Assembly (NCBI GenBank): GCA_009668225.1
Contig: WJYK01000001.1
Coordinates: forward strand, 124,001 to 188,000
From: Enterobacteriaceae bacterium RIT693
GTDB taxonomy: Bacteria; Pseudomonadota; Gammaproteobacteria; Enterobacterales; Enterobacteriaceae
DNA length: 64,000 nucleotides
Direction: 5' to 3'
The translations under genes were made by a program, and so were the position numbers. The notes below the pieces were generated by a model that was not told where the DNA came from, did not search any database, and saw only the letters and a program-made list of their open reading frames with translations. Below are positions 11,892 to 23,053 of this stretch, piece by piece; position 1 is the first letter of the stretch, and the number at the start of each line of letters is the position of its first letter.

Positions 11892-11917
11892 AAAGGCTCC
11901 ACACCCGTGGGGCCTTT
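11892..11917 (+). terminator. pflB intrinsic terminator
   Basis: AAAGGCTCCAC/GTGGGGCCTTT (one G-U pair) with a 4-base loop and trailing TTTTT. It lies 31 bases past the pflB stop and separates the focA-pflB transcript from pflA. Confidence 0.85.
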
Positions 11918-12053
11918 TTACTAACCTCTCTGCTACCAGCCTGCTTTGCCAGCTATCTATACTCTGGGTAACTGCCAAAACAGACTTAACACAGCCGGCT
12001 TGAGCTGTGCATACACAGGCCCTGGACGGGCCACACCTGGAGAGATCACCGCA

Positions 12054-12794
12054 ATGTCAGCAATCGGACGAATTCACTCTTTTGAATCCTGTGGTACCGT
12101 GGATGGCCCCGGTATTCGCTTCATTACCTTCTTCCAGGGCTGCCTGATGCGCTGCCTGTACTGCCACAACCGCGACACCTGGGACACCCACGGTGGCAAA
12201 GAAGTGACGGTAGAAGAGCTCATGAAAGAAGTCGTCACCTATCGCCACTTTATGAATGCCTCAGGCGGCGGCGTCACCGCATCCGGCGGCGAGGCTATTC
12301 TGCAGGCAGAGTTCGTGCGTGACTGGTTCCGCGCCTGTCACCAGGAAGGCATTCATACCTGCCTCGACACGAACGGGTTTGTTCGCCGCTACGATCCGGT
12401 AATTGACGAGCTGCTGGAAGTGACTGACCTGGTCATGCTCGATCTGAAGCAAATGAACGACGAAATCCACCAAAACCTGGTCGGCGTATCAAACCATCGT
12501 ACCCTTGAGTTCGCACAATACCTGTCGAAAAAAGACATTAAAGTGTGGATCCGCTACGTGGTCGTACCTGGCTGGTCTGACGATGACGACTCCGCGCATC
12601 GGCTTGGGGAGTTCACCCGCGATATGGGCAACGTTGAGAAGATAGAACTGCTGCCTTATCACGAGCTGGGCAAACACAAATGGGTGGCGATGGGTGAAGA
12701 GTACAAGCTGGACGGTGTTCATCCACCTAAGAAAGAGACGATGGAGCGGGTGAAAGGCATTCTGGAGCAGTACGGTCACAAAGTGATGTACTGA
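12054..12794 (+). CDS. pflA: Pyruvate formate-lyase 1-activating enzyme
   Basis: Radical-SAM enzyme that abstracts hydrogen from PflB to create its glycyl radical. 246 aa, the E. coli length. The [4Fe-4S] motif [12 protein letters not shown] (C-x3-C-x2-C) lies near residues 26-37, followed by the glycine-rich SAM segment [11 protein letters not shown]. The open frame extends upstream to 11946, but the 36 extra residues cover the intergenic region and are not part of the family; ATG 12054 has GGAGAG upstream. A separate promoter in 11918-12053 is likely because of the pflB terminator. Confidence 0.97.
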   Translation: MSAIGRIHSFESCGTVDGPGIRFITFFQGCLMRCLYCHNRDTWDTHGGKEVTVEELMKEVVTYRHFMNASGGGVTASGGEAILQAEFVRDWFRACHQEGIHTCLDTNGFVRRYDPVIDELLEVTDLVMLDLKQMNDEIHQNLVGVSNHRTLEFAQYLSKKDIKVWIRYVVVPGWSDDDDSAHRLGEFTRDMGNVEKIELLPYHELGKHKWVAMGEEYKLDGVHPPKKETMERVKGILEQYGHKVMY

Positions 12795-12805
12795 GCCCGG
12801 CTAAG

Positions 12806-12825
12806 TGCTCCCGCCTGTGGGAGCA
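12806..12825. terminator. Hairpin between convergent pflA and the LysR gene
   Basis: TGCTCCC/GGGAGCA stem with a 6-base loop, in the 37-base gap between the two convergent stop codons. The trailing bases TGGCTTTTA give a short T-run on the plus strand. Confidence 0.6.
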
Positions 12826-12831
12826 TGGCTT

Positions 12832-13713
12832 TTACGCTTCTTGCCAGGCAGCCTCTATCGCCGCCATAACCCTCTCCAGTTGTAACGGAGCAATATGCCC
12901 AGGCTTCCACAGCGCCACCACAGGATGCATTAGCCCACGGTCCCCGACTTCTGTCTCCAGCCGCTCAACCCCCGGCCAGTTTTCTACATCAAAATGCAAC
13001 GGTAAAAATGCCCACCCTTCTCCGGCACACAGGCGCTTTTCCAGCAAAGAGAGTTCGTTAACGCGTATTACGCGGTCGGCAATTTGAATGCGCTGTGCGA
13101 GTGAATCAGGAAGCTCGCGAAAAGGTATCAGCTGCGTGCTGGCGGCAAGGCGTAAGAGTGAGACCGGTTTGGTCTTAAAGAAGCCCACCTTCGCGCATGC
13201 CGCCAATGCCAGGCTGCCCACCGCACGCCACTGGAGCCTGTCGTTCACCGAACGATTTAGCGCCTGATAAATACCGATATGCGCCCTGCCCTGATCCAGC
13301 CAGATTTCAGCTTCAGGGCGTTCACTCATCAGCAGATCGAGCGTTATCTGTTCGGCTGCAAGCTTTTCCACCAGACGCAGTAAGAAATCTCTTGGCGTGA
13401 AAGGGTCATAGCAGAGCGTCAGGCGAGTCTCTATCTGGCCCGGCATTTGCCGCGCAACTTCAGAGAAAGCCTGAGCTTCGTGAAGAAATAACCGGGCCTG
13501 GCGATACAGCAACTTCCCAGGTTCGGTTAAGGTCAAAGGACGGGTGGAACGATCGAACAGCGTGTAGCCGAGATCGATTTCGAGGTAATCCAGCAGCTGG
13601 CTGACCGTGGTCCGGTCTTTATTGAGTTTTTTAGCCGCTTTTGTGAGGGTACCGCATTCACAAACGCAGGCAAAAGCTTCAATTTGGGCCAGCGTAAAGT
13701 TAACCGTATTCAT
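12832..13713 (-). CDS. LysR-family transcriptional regulator
   Basis: 293 aa with the LysR architecture. An N-terminal winged helix-turn-helix lies at about residues 5-63 (FTLAQIEAFACVCECGTLTKAA, RTTVSQLLDYLE), followed by a C-terminal co-inducer-binding domain. It occupies the position of E. coli ycaN, between the pfl genes and ycaD, so it may be that gene's orthologue. Similarity cannot be measured here, so no symbol is given. Its target is not evident. The next gene upstream on the strand is ycaD, 93 bases away. A divergent target gene, common for LysR regulators, is absent. Confidence 0.8.
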   Translation of the reverse strand: MNTVNFTLAQIEAFACVCECGTLTKAAKKLNKDRTTVSQLLDYLEIDLGYTLFDRSTRPLTLTEPGKLLYRQARLFLHEAQAFSEVARQMPGQIETRLTLCYDPFTPRDFLLRLVEKLAAEQITLDLLMSERPEAEIWLDQGRAHIGIYQALNRSVNDRLQWRAVGSLALAACAKVGFFKTKPVSLLRLAASTQLIPFRELPDSLAQRIQIADRVIRVNELSLLEKRLCAGEGWAFLPLHFDVENWPGVERLETEVGDRGLMHPVVALWKPGHIAPLQLERVMAAIEAAWQEA

Positions 13714-13806
13714 CGTTTCCCCTTATATTAAGGGGCCATTTTCCCATAGAAAAACGCGTATTCCGAGTCAGGAATACACGTCAGGGAAACGATGCAAAAA
13801 GCAGTA

Positions 13807-14955
13807 TCAGGCGTGAGCCACCGGCGTAGGATGCTGGCCAGCTTTGCGCAGCAGCATCATCAGGTACACAAACGATACCGCGGCCATCATGATAAACAGC
13901 ACGTTATCCGAATAGTTCTGCATCAGCAGCGCGGTAATCGTTGGCCCAATCAGGCTGCCGATGGTGTAGCTCAGTAACAGTGCCTGGTTCATCGCGACCA
14001 GCTGATGGCGTTCAATTCTTTCACAGGCCCAGGCCATCGCAACCGGGTAAAGCGTGAAGCCAAACGCGCCCAGGACGAACAGCGCAGGTCCCATTGCGGC
14101 ATTGCTGAGCATGGCCAGGCAGCCGAGGATCACCACAAAGACCTGAACGCGCAGCACCAGCAGGCGGCCATATTTATCAGCCAGGCGGCCCATCGGCCAT
14201 TGACCAACGATGCCTGCGCTGATCATCAGCGCCATCCAGAAACCGATGCCGGAATCGCTAACGCCCTGGTGGTTAAGATACAGCGGCATCAGGCCGTACA
14301 GCGAACCAAGCACGATACCGGACATGATACAGCCGTTGATGCCCAGGCGAGCCTGGCGCAGGCGCAGCATTGGCCAGACAGGGGTATTGTCACGGTGTTC
14401 ATCGCCATCGCTGACGATATGGGTAAACAGCAGCGGAAGGATTGCCGCCAGCACCAACGCCGTTGCCCATGGCAGAACATTCATTAATTCGGTGGACAGC
14501 TTGCTCACCATCAGCTGACCGACAACCATCCCGATGTAATAGACGGTCATGTAAGCCGCCAGCAGGCGACCGCGGGTGCGGGAAGTGCCGCTGCACATCA
14601 ACGCGCTTTCGACCACTACCCAAATCATCGCGCAGCCCACGCCGGCGACAAATCGCCAGGCCATCCAGCTCCAGAACCCCACCATCAGCCCGAGGCCAAC
14701 GCAGCCCACGGCAAAGATAACGGAAGCCAGATAGTAACTGCGGTTAAACCCGTGACGCTTAATCACCCACCCAGTAATCAACGTGCCCACCAGGTTACCG
14801 GTGAAGTAGGCAGAGCCCACCATCCCGACCTGCCAGGTAGGAAGATTGTCGTGAGCCAGCCAAAGCGGGACGAGCGTGTTTAAAACCGCCATCGCCAGAG
14901 TCAGCAGCAGTAGCCCGCAAAGCAGTAGCAATACGGGACGGGTATAGATGGTCAT
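13807..14955 (-). CDS. ycaD: Major facilitator superfamily transporter YcaD
   Basis: 382 aa, the length of E. coli YcaD. Twelve hydrophobic segments are expected for the MFS fold. The N-terminal half is hydrophobic from residue 6 ([19 protein letters not shown]). The MFS loop 2-3 motif region contains [18 protein letters not shown], and a second copy appears mid-protein as [14 protein letters not shown]. Substrate is unknown; the family includes drug and sugar exporters. In E. coli ycaM and ycaK lie nearby; here they are absent. Overlapping palindromes lie about 115-150 bases upstream of the start. Confidence 0.9.
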   Translation of the reverse strand: MTIYTRPVLLLLCGLLLLTLAMAVLNTLVPLWLAHDNLPTWQVGMVGSAYFTGNLVGTLITGWVIKRHGFNRSYYLASVIFAVGCVGLGLMVGFWSWMAWRFVAGVGCAMIWVVVESALMCSGTSRTRGRLLAAYMTVYYIGMVVGQLMVSKLSTELMNVLPWATALVLAAILPLLFTHIVSDGDEHRDNTPVWPMLRLRQARLGINGCIMSGIVLGSLYGLMPLYLNHQGVSDSGIGFWMALMISAGIVGQWPMGRLADKYGRLLVLRVQVFVVILGCLAMLSNAAMGPALFVLGAFGFTLYPVAMAWACERIERHQLVAMNQALLLSYTIGSLIGPTITALLMQNYSDNVLFIMMAAVSFVYLMMLLRKAGQHPTPVAHA

Positions 14956-15071
14956 GGGTGTCGAGCCGTGAGGAAGTGAACAAATTTGTGCGCATCATGC
15001 CACCGGCAAATTGATTGTCAATCCAGCAATAATGGGGGGTGAGCGGGGTTTTGGCGGGGACGATTTGAAAA

Positions 15072-15102
15072 ACTTATCCTGCTAATAAGTGACCGGGGTC
15101 AC
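15072..15102. promoter_or_regulatory. Two adjoining palindromes upstream of ycaD
   Basis: ACTTAT-N7-ATAAGT (15072-15090) overlaps GTGACC-GG-GGTCAC (15089-15102). Both are perfect inverted repeats. They sit in the 295-base gap between ycaD and dmsC, upstream of ycaD. They look like operator sites, but no known regulator consensus was recognised. Confidence 0.4.
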
Positions 15103-15212
15103 GTAAATTGTATCTCCCTGTTTTTGATGCGATATAGCGAAAAGCAGGCCAAAATGAGCAATGAAAAATTTCATGGATCTTCAGGTGAGATTTTCTTATC
15201 CGAAACATGAAA

Positions 15213-15234
15213 AAGCGCGCCCGCAGACGCGCTT
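15213..15234 (-). terminator. dmsABC intrinsic terminator
   Basis: AAGCGCG/CGCGCTT stem with an 8-base loop, followed on the minus strand by TTTCATG. It lies 16 bases past the dmsC stop. Confidence 0.75.
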
Positions 15235-15250
15235 ATAACGCAATGAAATG

Positions 15251-16111
15251 TTAACTCGCTATAGCCACACCAACCGTCATATGCAGCCCGTAGAACACAC
15301 CCCGACCCATTAGCTCGCCCGCAAGCACAAACGCCATCGCCAGCGTCAACAGCCCAACGCCAGGACGATATCCTTTCAGCTGCGGCGCAATCCAGCAGGC
15401 CAGAGCAAGGACCAACAGAACCATCCGCCATGCCATCAGCGAGCCGTACTCCGGCACCAGCGCAGAAGCCTGCTGAATGGAGCTGTGCAGCGTTGCCAGC
15501 TCCATCCCCTGCATCAGCACAACAACCATGCTGACCAGTAGCGCCAGCAGCGTGATGACCGGCAGGATCCGCATCCCCCAGCCGCTAACGCCTGCCGCAC
15601 GCAGCAGCAGGTAGCCAAGCAGCGGGCCGCCGATAAACATCGTCAGGAAGAAGTTCATCGGCGTCCAGACGCTAAACCAGGTCGGTACCGTATCGATTAA
15701 ATACACCCGGCTCATCATCCAGACGAACACCACGCCCAGAATCATGGTCACCACGGCCCAGGCTTTGCTGAGTGCCTGAGGCATTTTGCCCAGCACGGTC
15801 AAAAGCCACCAGAAACCGCCTACCGCAAAGAAAACCGAGCCGCTGGCAATTTCATTACTCAACGCCGAGCTGCCGAGGCGGTTGAGCGAGTTGAAGGCGC
15901 GCAGCGGCGAGCCTAAGTGTAGTATCGAGGCGATGAAACCGACGCCCATCAGGATCCAGAGCACCACCATCATCAGCTCGGCGCGCCTGCGGAGCGCCCT
16001 GTCGTTCACGCCGTACAGCAATGCCAGCGCCATAACGATAAACCCGCCGGCAACGCACTGGCCCAGTACCGTAAAGACCATCAGCGGCCATTCATGCCAT
16101 CCGTTTCCCAT
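15251..16111 (-). CDS. dmsC: Dimethyl sulfoxide reductase membrane anchor subunit
   Basis: Integral membrane subunit of DMSO reductase, anchoring DmsAB and oxidising menaquinol. 286 aa against 287 in E. coli. About eight membrane segments are expected. Conserved segments include GNGWHEWPLMVFTVLGQC at the N-terminus and RGVFYGLHMTVGVAIAS at the C-terminus. The open frame extends 15 residues further upstream into dmsB, but the start at 16111 gives the family N-terminus and lies one base after the dmsB stop. Third gene of dmsABC. Membrane topology was judged from hydrophobicity only. Confidence 0.96.
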   Translation of the reverse strand: MGNGWHEWPLMVFTVLGQCVAGGFIVMALALLYGVNDRALRRRAELMMVVLWILMGVGFIASILHLGSPLRAFNSLNRLGSSALSNEIASGSVFFAVGGFWWLLTVLGKMPQALSKAWAVVTMILGVVFVWMMSRVYLIDTVPTWFSVWTPMNFFLTMFIGGPLLGYLLLRAAGVSGWGMRILPVITLLALLVSMVVVLMQGMELATLHSSIQQASALVPEYGSLMAWRMVLLVLALACWIAPQLKGYRPGVGLLTLAMAFVLAGELMGRGVFYGLHMTVGVAIAS

Positions 16112-16112
16112 C

Positions 16113-16730
16113 TCACACCTCCTTCGGGTTGGCCAGATAACCGCTGGTATCCCCACTCGGGCGGCTGTTGGCGTTAGGTTTAATCACGATATTTGGTTTT
16201 GTGAAGTGCGATGCAGGCAGCGGAGCAATAGCGGCCTGAGTGCCGTATTTTTTACGTAATTCATCGACAGGCGCTAAGTCCAGCGCCCGTAGCGGGCAAG
16301 ACTCAACGCAAATCGGTTTTTTGCCTTCGGCAACGCGCTCATAGCAGCCGTCGCACTTGGTCATATGCCCTTTCTCTTCGTTGTACTGAGGCGCACCGTA
16401 CGGACACGCCATATGGCAGTAGCGGCAGCCGATACAAACGTCTTCGTTCACCACCACGAAGCCATCTTCGCGCTTATGCATCGCGCCGCTTGGGCAGACC
16501 TTGGTACAGGCCGGATCTTCACAATGGTTACAGGAGATAGAAAGGTAGTAGGCGAAGACATCCTGATGGAATACGCCGTTATCTTCCTGCCAGTTGCCAC
16601 CCGCATACTCATAAATGCGACGATAGCTCACTTCCGGGGTCAGGTTCTTAAAATCCTTACACGCCAGTTCGCAGGTTTTACAGCCGGTGCAGCGACTGGA
16701 GTCGATATAAAAGCCATATTGGGTTGTCAT
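16113..16730 (-). CDS. dmsB: Dimethyl sulfoxide reductase iron-sulfur subunit
   Basis: Electron-transfer subunit with four [4Fe-4S] clusters, passing electrons from DmsC-bound quinol to the molybdenum centre of DmsA. 205 aa, the E. coli length. Four ferredoxin-type cysteine groups are readable: CTGCKTCELAC, CNHCEDPACTKVC, CIGCRYCHMAC and CDGCYERVAEGKKPIC with CVESCP. It lies 10 bases downstream of dmsA and one base upstream of dmsC, so the three subunits are translated from one message. Confidence 0.98.
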   Translation of the reverse strand: MTTQYGFYIDSSRCTGCKTCELACKDFKNLTPEVSYRRIYEYAGGNWQEDNGVFHQDVFAYYLSISCNHCEDPACTKVCPSGAMHKREDGFVVVNEDVCIGCRYCHMACPYGAPQYNEEKGHMTKCDGCYERVAEGKKPICVESCPLRALDLAPVDELRKKYGTQAAIAPLPASHFTKPNIVIKPNANSRPSGDTSGYLANPKEV

Positions 16731-16740
16731 TTACTGCTCC

Positions 16741-19182
16741 TTACGCCTTTTCAACCTGGACCAGGTTACTGTGGGATGGATTGCCTTTTGCCAGCGGTGA
16801 CGGGCGCTGCGTCGTTAGCACGTTAATGCTGCCCGCTCTGTCCACTTTGTTGGCATCCGGGCTGTACCAGGCCCCTTCTCCCAGGGCGACAACGCCAGGA
16901 ATGATGCGTGGCGTGACTTTTGCGCTAATGCGCACCTCTCCGCGATCGTTGAAAATACGCACCTCATCACCATTGGTGATGCCACGCTGTTTTGCATCAA
17001 GCGGGTTAATCCACATCTCCTGGCGGCAGGCGGCCTTCAGCACGTCGACGTTACCGTACGTTGAGTGGGCGCGGGCTTTATAGTGGAAGCCCGTCATCTG
17101 CAGCGGCCATTTCTCCGCCAACGGATCGCCAACGTTCTCGAAGCCGGCGCTATACACCGGCAGAGGATCGATAACATCACCTTCCGGCAGTTCCCAGGTG
17201 GCAGCAATCTCAGCCAGCTGCGCGGAGTAGATTTCAATCTTGCCGGACGGCGTAGTTAACGGATTCGCGTGCGGATCTCCGCGGAAGGCTTTGTAGGCTA
17301 CGTGGTGCCCTTCCGGGTCGCGTTTTTTGAACATTCCCTGTTTGCGGAACTCTTCAAAACTCGGCAATTCTGGAATCGCCTCCTGAGACTGAGCGTAAAG
17401 GTGACGCATCCAACCTTCCTGAGTTCGTCCTTCGGTAAACTGTGGCTCCACACCCATGCGCTTCGCCAGCTCAGTGGTCATCTCATAGATGGTCTTGCAT
17501 TCAAAACGCGGCTTGATCGCCTGTTCGGCGAAAATCACGTAAGACATGTTGCCGCAGGAGGCATCAAGGCAGAAATCCATCTGCTCGGAAGCGGTGCAGT
17601 CCGGCAAAAGAATGTCGGCGTATTTCGCAGAGGACGTCATGTGGTTGTCGATAACCACAATCATCTCGCACTTCTTGTCATCCTGCAGAATGTCGTGGGT
17701 GCGGTTGATCTGGGAATGCTGGTTGATCAGGCAGTTACCGGCATAATTCCAGACCATTTTGATTGGCACAGCCAGTTTATCTTTGCCGCGCACACCGTCC
17801 CGGATAGCGGTCATCTCCGCACCACGCTCGATGGCATCGGTCCACATAAACATTGAGATACTGGTCTGAACCGGATTGTCCAGCGTTGGCATACGAACAA
17901 ACGGCAGATCGTAAGAGCCTTCACGTGCCCCGCTGTTGCCCCCGTGAATGCCGACGTTGCCGGTCAGAATGGAAAGCATGGCGATGGCCCGGGAAACCAG
18001 CTCGCCGTTGGAGTGACGCTGCGGCCCCCAACCCTGGCTGATAAAGGCCGGTTTAGCGCTGCCAATCTCTCTTGCAAGCTTGATAATGCGGTCGACCGGG
18101 ATCCCGGTTATCTGCGAAGCCCACTCCGGCGTTTTAGCAACGCCATCTGCCCCCTGACCAAGAATGTAAGCCTTATAATGCCCGTTGCGTGGTGCGTCCG
18201 TCGGCAGCGTTTTTTCATCATAGCCCACGCAGTATTTATCGAGGAAAGCCTGGTCTACGAGGTCTTCGCTTATCATCACCCACGCCAGCGCGGAGATCAG
18301 CGCCGCATCGGTGCCTGGGCGAATAGGGATCCACTCATCTTCACGCCCTGCGCCTGTATCGGTATAGCGCGGGTCGATAATAATCATTCGCGCATTGGAT
18401 TTTTGACGAGCCTGTTCGAGATAATAGGTTACCCCACCGCCGCTCATGCGCGTTTCGCCAGGATTATTGCCGAACAGCACCACCAGCTTGCTGTTTTCAA
18501 TATCAGACGGGCTATTCCCGTCCGCCCAGCCACCGTAGGTGTAGTTCAGACCCGCCGCGATCTGCGCCGTGGAATAGTCACCATAGTGGTTGAGATAACC
18601 ACCGCAACAATTCATCAGGCGGGCAATCAGCGTGGAGCCCGGTGGCCAGGAGCGCGTCATAGTACCGCCCAGCGTACCCGTACCGTAGTTCAGGTAGATA
18701 GCTTCATTGCCATACTCTTTGATGATGCCTTTCATGCTGTTGGCGATAGTATCAAACGCCTCGTCCCAGCTGATGCGCTCAAACTTCCCTTCGCCGCGCG
18801 CACCTACGCGCTTCATTGGGTACTTGAGGCGATCGGCATTGTAGACGCGTCGGCGCATTGAACGACCACGCAGGCAGGCACGAACCTGATGCAAACCTTC
18901 GTAATCATCATCACCGGTGTTATCGGTTTCGACGTATTTAATTTCACCATCTACCACGTGCATACGCAGTGGGCAGCGGCTACCGCAGTTTACCGTACAG
19001 GCACTCCAGACCACTTTCTCATCGCCGCCGGGATGAACGGGCTGGGCGGCAAAAGCGAGTCTGGAAAAGGGAAGCGAGAAGGCGCTAGTTGCAGCAGCTA
19101 AACCACCGATTGCCGTGGTTTGGACCAGCTTACGACGGCTGACCTCTGCCGCGAGGATCGCGTTAGGGGTTTTATCAGTCAT
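16741..19182 (-). CDS. dmsA: Dimethyl sulfoxide reductase catalytic subunit (molybdopterin)
   Basis: Catalytic subunit reducing DMSO and various N- and S-oxides as anaerobic electron acceptors, with a bis-MGD molybdenum cofactor. 813 aa against 814 in E. coli. A twin-arginine leader is visible (SRRKLVQTTAIGGLAAATSA, residues about 15-34), so the complex is Tat-targeted. The N-terminal cluster motif CTVNCGSRCPLRMHV comes after the leader. The likely Mo-ligand serine is in NHYGDYSTAQIA. It is the first gene of dmsABC, with an FNR-type promoter 220-260 bases upstream. Confidence 0.98.
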   Translation of the reverse strand: MTDKTPNAILAAEVSRRKLVQTTAIGGLAAATSAFSLPFSRLAFAAQPVHPGGDEKVVWSACTVNCGSRCPLRMHVVDGEIKYVETDNTGDDDYEGLHQVRACLRGRSMRRRVYNADRLKYPMKRVGARGEGKFERISWDEAFDTIANSMKGIIKEYGNEAIYLNYGTGTLGGTMTRSWPPGSTLIARLMNCCGGYLNHYGDYSTAQIAAGLNYTYGGWADGNSPSDIENSKLVVLFGNNPGETRMSGGGVTYYLEQARQKSNARMIIIDPRYTDTGAGREDEWIPIRPGTDAALISALAWVMISEDLVDQAFLDKYCVGYDEKTLPTDAPRNGHYKAYILGQGADGVAKTPEWASQITGIPVDRIIKLAREIGSAKPAFISQGWGPQRHSNGELVSRAIAMLSILTGNVGIHGGNSGAREGSYDLPFVRMPTLDNPVQTSISMFMWTDAIERGAEMTAIRDGVRGKDKLAVPIKMVWNYAGNCLINQHSQINRTHDILQDDKKCEMIVVIDNHMTSSAKYADILLPDCTASEQMDFCLDASCGNMSYVIFAEQAIKPRFECKTIYEMTTELAKRMGVEPQFTEGRTQEGWMRHLYAQSQEAIPELPSFEEFRKQGMFKKRDPEGHHVAYKAFRGDPHANPLTTPSGKIEIYSAQLAEIAATWELPEGDVIDPLPVYSAGFENVGDPLAEKWPLQMTGFHYKARAHSTYGNVDVLKAACRQEMWINPLDAKQRGITNGDEVRIFNDRGEVRISAKVTPRIIPGVVALGEGAWYSPDANKVDRAGSINVLTTQRPSPLAKGNPSHSNLVQVEKA

Positions 19183-19400
19183 AGTGACCTACTTGTTTTG
19201 CTCACAGTTAAAATAAGCTGACAGCGGCGACGCGGGTTGATAGCCCACATACCGCTGCGCAGTTAAAGTTGAAAGGGGTGTCCGGTTAATATTTTTTGGA
19301 GGATTGACCTGGCCGCGTCACGCCTTGTGAATCACGGTCGTCAAATGATGATTAGGTTAAAGTTTTAATTGAACGATCATCACCCGCTTTCCGGGGTGCA

Positions 19401-19441
19401 ATAATACTTCTTTGGGAGTAGGGGTTATTGTCTGGTGTCAA
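19401..19441 (-). promoter_or_regulatory. FNR-dependent dmsA promoter
   Basis: On the minus strand TTGAC-ACCA-GACAA (19428-19441) resembles the FNR box. A TATTAT -10 element (19401-19406) lies with its centre about 31 bases downstream, which puts the FNR site close to -41. From memory, the E. coli dmsA site has the same imperfect form, with an ACC spacer start and a CAA end. The rest of the 345-base dmsA-serS gap (19183-19527) holds a roughly 210-base leader and the serS terminator. Confidence 0.6.
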
Positions 19442-19484
19442 GAAAGGCGGTGTTGGCGAAAAGCCGCTGACTTAGGGCATAAAA

Positions 19485-19506
19485 AAAGCGCCCTGAGGCG
19501 CTTTTT
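19485..19506 (-). terminator. serS intrinsic terminator
   Basis: AAAAGCGCC/GGCGCTTTT stem with a 4-base loop, followed on the minus strand by further T residues (TTTATGCCC). It lies 21 bases past the serS stop. Confidence 0.9.
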
Positions 19507-19527
19507 CGGTGGGTTACAAACGGTGGA

Positions 19528-20847
<1,320 letters not shown>

Positions 20848-20915
20848 TTATAGGAAGTGCGGCCACAGCCTGCGGCCGCTTTGATAGTCTTGCTAACCTT
20901 ACCGCAACGCCTGCA

Positions 20916-22259
20916 TTAGCGGTAGCGTTTTGTGGGGCTTTTCTGATCCTGCTCGGTAAGCCAGGCTAGCTTTTCGCCAATCTTGCCTTCCAGGCCTCTG
21001 CTGGTCGGCCGGTAGTAGCGAGTTTGTGCCATTTCAGGCGGAAAGTACTCTTCCCCGGCTGCGTAGGCGTTGGGCTCATCGTGAGCGTAACGGTATTCCT
21101 GGCCATAGCCCATTTCTTTCATCAGCTTCGTTGGGGCATTGCGCAGATGAACGGGAACGTCATAATCCGGGCGCTCACGCGCATCCGCCATTGCGGCTTT
21201 GAATGCGGTGTAGACAGCGTTGCTTTTCGGGGCACAGGCAAGATAAACGATCGCCTGAGCAATGGCTCTCTCCCCTTCTGCTGGCCCAACGCGGGTAAAG
21301 CAATCCCATGCGGCAATCGCCACCTGCATCCCTCTTGGGTCAGCATTGCCGACGTCTTCAGACGCGATAGCCAGCAGGCGCCGTGCGACGTAAAGTGGGT
21401 CACCGCCTGCGCTAATAATGCGTGCGTACCAGTAAAGGGCGGCGTCTGGCGAGGAGCCACGAATAGATTTATGCACCGCCGAAATAAGGTCATAAAAACG
21501 GTCGCCTTTATTATCAAAGCGAGCGCTGCGTTCGCCGGCAATCTCCGTCAAAAGTTGGGTCTGCAAAACACGATTTCCGCTGGCGTCTGTCTCGGCCATG
21601 TCCGCCATCATTTCCAGCGTATTCAGCGCCCGACGCGCATCACCATTCACCAGTTCGGCAATCGCTTTTCGCGTCTCGTCCGGCAACATAATATTTTGCC
21701 CACCGTAGCCCCGATCTTTATCACTCATCGCCTGATCGAGCACCTGCTCGATATCCACAACGGTCAGTGATTTCAACAGGTAAACGCGAGCACGGGAAAG
21801 CAGCGCCGAGTTCAGTTCAAATGAAGGGTTTTCGGTTGTAGCGCCAATAAAGGTGATGGTGCCGTCTTCAATGTGCGGCAGGAAGGCATCCTGCTGGCTT
21901 TTGTTGAAGCGATGAACTTCGTCCACAAACAGGATGGTACGCCGTCCTGCATTGCGGTTTTGCCGCGCGCGCTCGATGGCTTCGCGGATCTCTTTTACAC
22001 CTGAGGTCACCGCGGAAATACGCTCGACGTCCGCGTTGGCATAGCGGGCGATCACTTCGGCCAGGGTCGTTTTGCCGGTTCCCGGCGGCCCCCAGAGGAT
22101 CATGGAATGCAGATGGCCTGCTTCAATGGCCCGGGGCAGCGGTTTTCCGGCAGCCAGAAGATGCTGCTGCCCGATGTACTGCGCCAGATTTTCTGGCCGC
22201 ATACGCGCGGCCAGCGGCTGGAAGGTATTATCTGAAAAATCGAGCGACAGATTGCTCAC
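20916..22259 (-). CDS. rarA: Replication-associated recombination AAA+ ATPase RarA
   Basis: MgsA/WRNIP1-family clamp-loader-like ATPase acting at stalled replication forks. 447 aa, the E. coli length. Walker [10 protein letters not shown] lies near residues 57-65, and the Walker B/box region reads [21 protein letters not shown] sensor-like segment [21 protein letters not shown] follows, and then the C-terminal tetramerisation domain. The start is GTG at 22259, giving [11 protein letters not shown]. It begins 8 bases after the lolA stop, so the lolA-rarA pair is probably co-transcribed, as in E. coli. Confidence 0.96.
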   Translation of the reverse strand: MSNLSLDFSDNTFQPLAARMRPENLAQYIGQQHLLAAGKPLPRAIEAGHLHSMILWGPPGTGKTTLAEVIARYANADVERISAVTSGVKEIREAIERARQNRNAGRRTILFVDEVHRFNKSQQDAFLPHIEDGTITFIGATTENPSFELNSALLSRARVYLLKSLTVVDIEQVLDQAMSDKDRGYGGQNIMLPDETRKAIAELVNGDARRALNTLEMMADMAETDASGNRVLQTQLLTEIAGERSARFDNKGDRFYDLISAVHKSIRGSSPDAALYWYARIISAGGDPLYVARRLLAIASEDVGNADPRGMQVAIAAWDCFTRVGPAEGERAIAQAIVYLACAPKSNAVYTAFKAAMADARERPDYDVPVHLRNAPTKLMKEMGYGQEYRYAHDEPNAYAAGEEYFPPEMAQTRYYRPTSRGLEGKIGEKLAWLTEQDQKSPTKRYR

Positions 22260-22267
22260 TCAAGCCT

Positions 22268-22879
22268 CTATTTACGTTGGTCGTCCACCGTGACGCCTTT
22301 TGGCGGGGTGAACGTAAACTTACCGGCATCCACGGCACCGTTTTGCTGAGCCTTCAAAGTATAGCTGCTACGCTGGTCGTCCTGTTCCACCGCGCTGAAC
22401 TGGTGGATTGTGCCATCGCGGCCCACGTTAATGGTGAACTGCTTCAGGTTACCCGAGCTGCTTTTTGGCGTCAGCACAAAGTCATCGCCGCTTTGCTTGA
22501 TATTGTACTGTTTCCAGTCGCTGGATTGGTTACGTGCAATCAGCATAAACGGCGTATTGCTGGTGGCATCTTTCAGCCACGTCGCCGTGACCTGCTCAAC
22601 AAATGGGTTGTAGAACCACAGACTTTTACCGTCGGAAACCAGAATACTTTCATCCGGCTGAGTCATATGCCAGTTAAACAGATTAGGGCGTTTAACCCAC
22701 AGGTCCCCCTGCCCTTCCTGCACCGCCGCACCGCTACCGTCAGTGACTTTTTGCGTGAAGCTGGCGTGGAAGCTCCCGACTTTATCAAGGCGACCCTGCA
22801 GATCACCGGCGGCGTCAGCCCAGGCTCCGGTCGCGGTCATTGCGGTTAACAGCGCACAGGCAATTACGACTTTTTTCAT
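22268..22879 (-). CDS. lolA: Outer-membrane lipoprotein carrier protein LolA
   Basis: Periplasmic chaperone carrying lipoproteins from LolCDE at the inner membrane to LolB. 203 aa, the E. coli length. A cleavable signal peptide spans about residues 1-21 ([21 protein letters not shown]), with the mature protein starting [10 protein letters not shown]. The mature part closely follows the E. coli protein ([40 protein letters not shown]). The open frame extends 9 residues upstream, but MKK is the proper start of the signal peptide. It lies downstream of ftsK and upstream of rarA. Confidence 0.97.
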   Translation of the reverse strand: MKKVVIACALLTAMTATGAWADAAGDLQGRLDKVGSFHASFTQKVTDGSGAAVQEGQGDLWVKRPNLFNWHMTQPDESILVSDGKSLWFYNPFVEQVTATWLKDATSNTPFMLIARNQSSDWKQYNIKQSGDDFVLTPKSSSGNLKQFTINVGRDGTIHQFSAVEQDDQRSSYTLKAQQNGAVDAGKFTFTPPKGVTVDDQRK

Positions 22880-23000
22880 TATTTTCCCTCTGGATTCATT
22901 GACCACCTGACGATGGCGCTCTGCTGCTCACTGTAGAGGAGTCTCTGACTCCCGCAACAGAAGAATAAGCTGATTTTCCGGTAATTTACCCATCTTTGCA

Positions 23001-23026
23001 AAAAGAGCCGCGTGTGCGGCTCTTTT
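23001..23026 (-). terminator. ftsK intrinsic terminator
   Basis: AAAAGAGCCGC/GCGGCTCTTTT stem with a 4-base loop, 28 bases past the ftsK stop. The T-run lies within the stem, so it could also work on the plus strand. Confidence 0.8.
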
Positions 23027-23053
23027 TCATTTAACGATGAGGCGCCAGCCCAT

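Noticed and set aside
11946-12053. 36-residue N-terminal extension of PflA
   Set aside because: Lies between the pflB terminator and the known-type PflA start; not part of the family.
15154-15210. Small open frame (18 codons) with a weak GCAGG site between ycaD and dmsC
   Set aside because: Very short and no recognised homology; cannot be told from chance.
20859-20879. GCGGCC/GGCCGC inverted repeat between rarA and serS
   Set aside because: A G+C-rich stem without a T-run; cannot be assigned as terminator with confidence.
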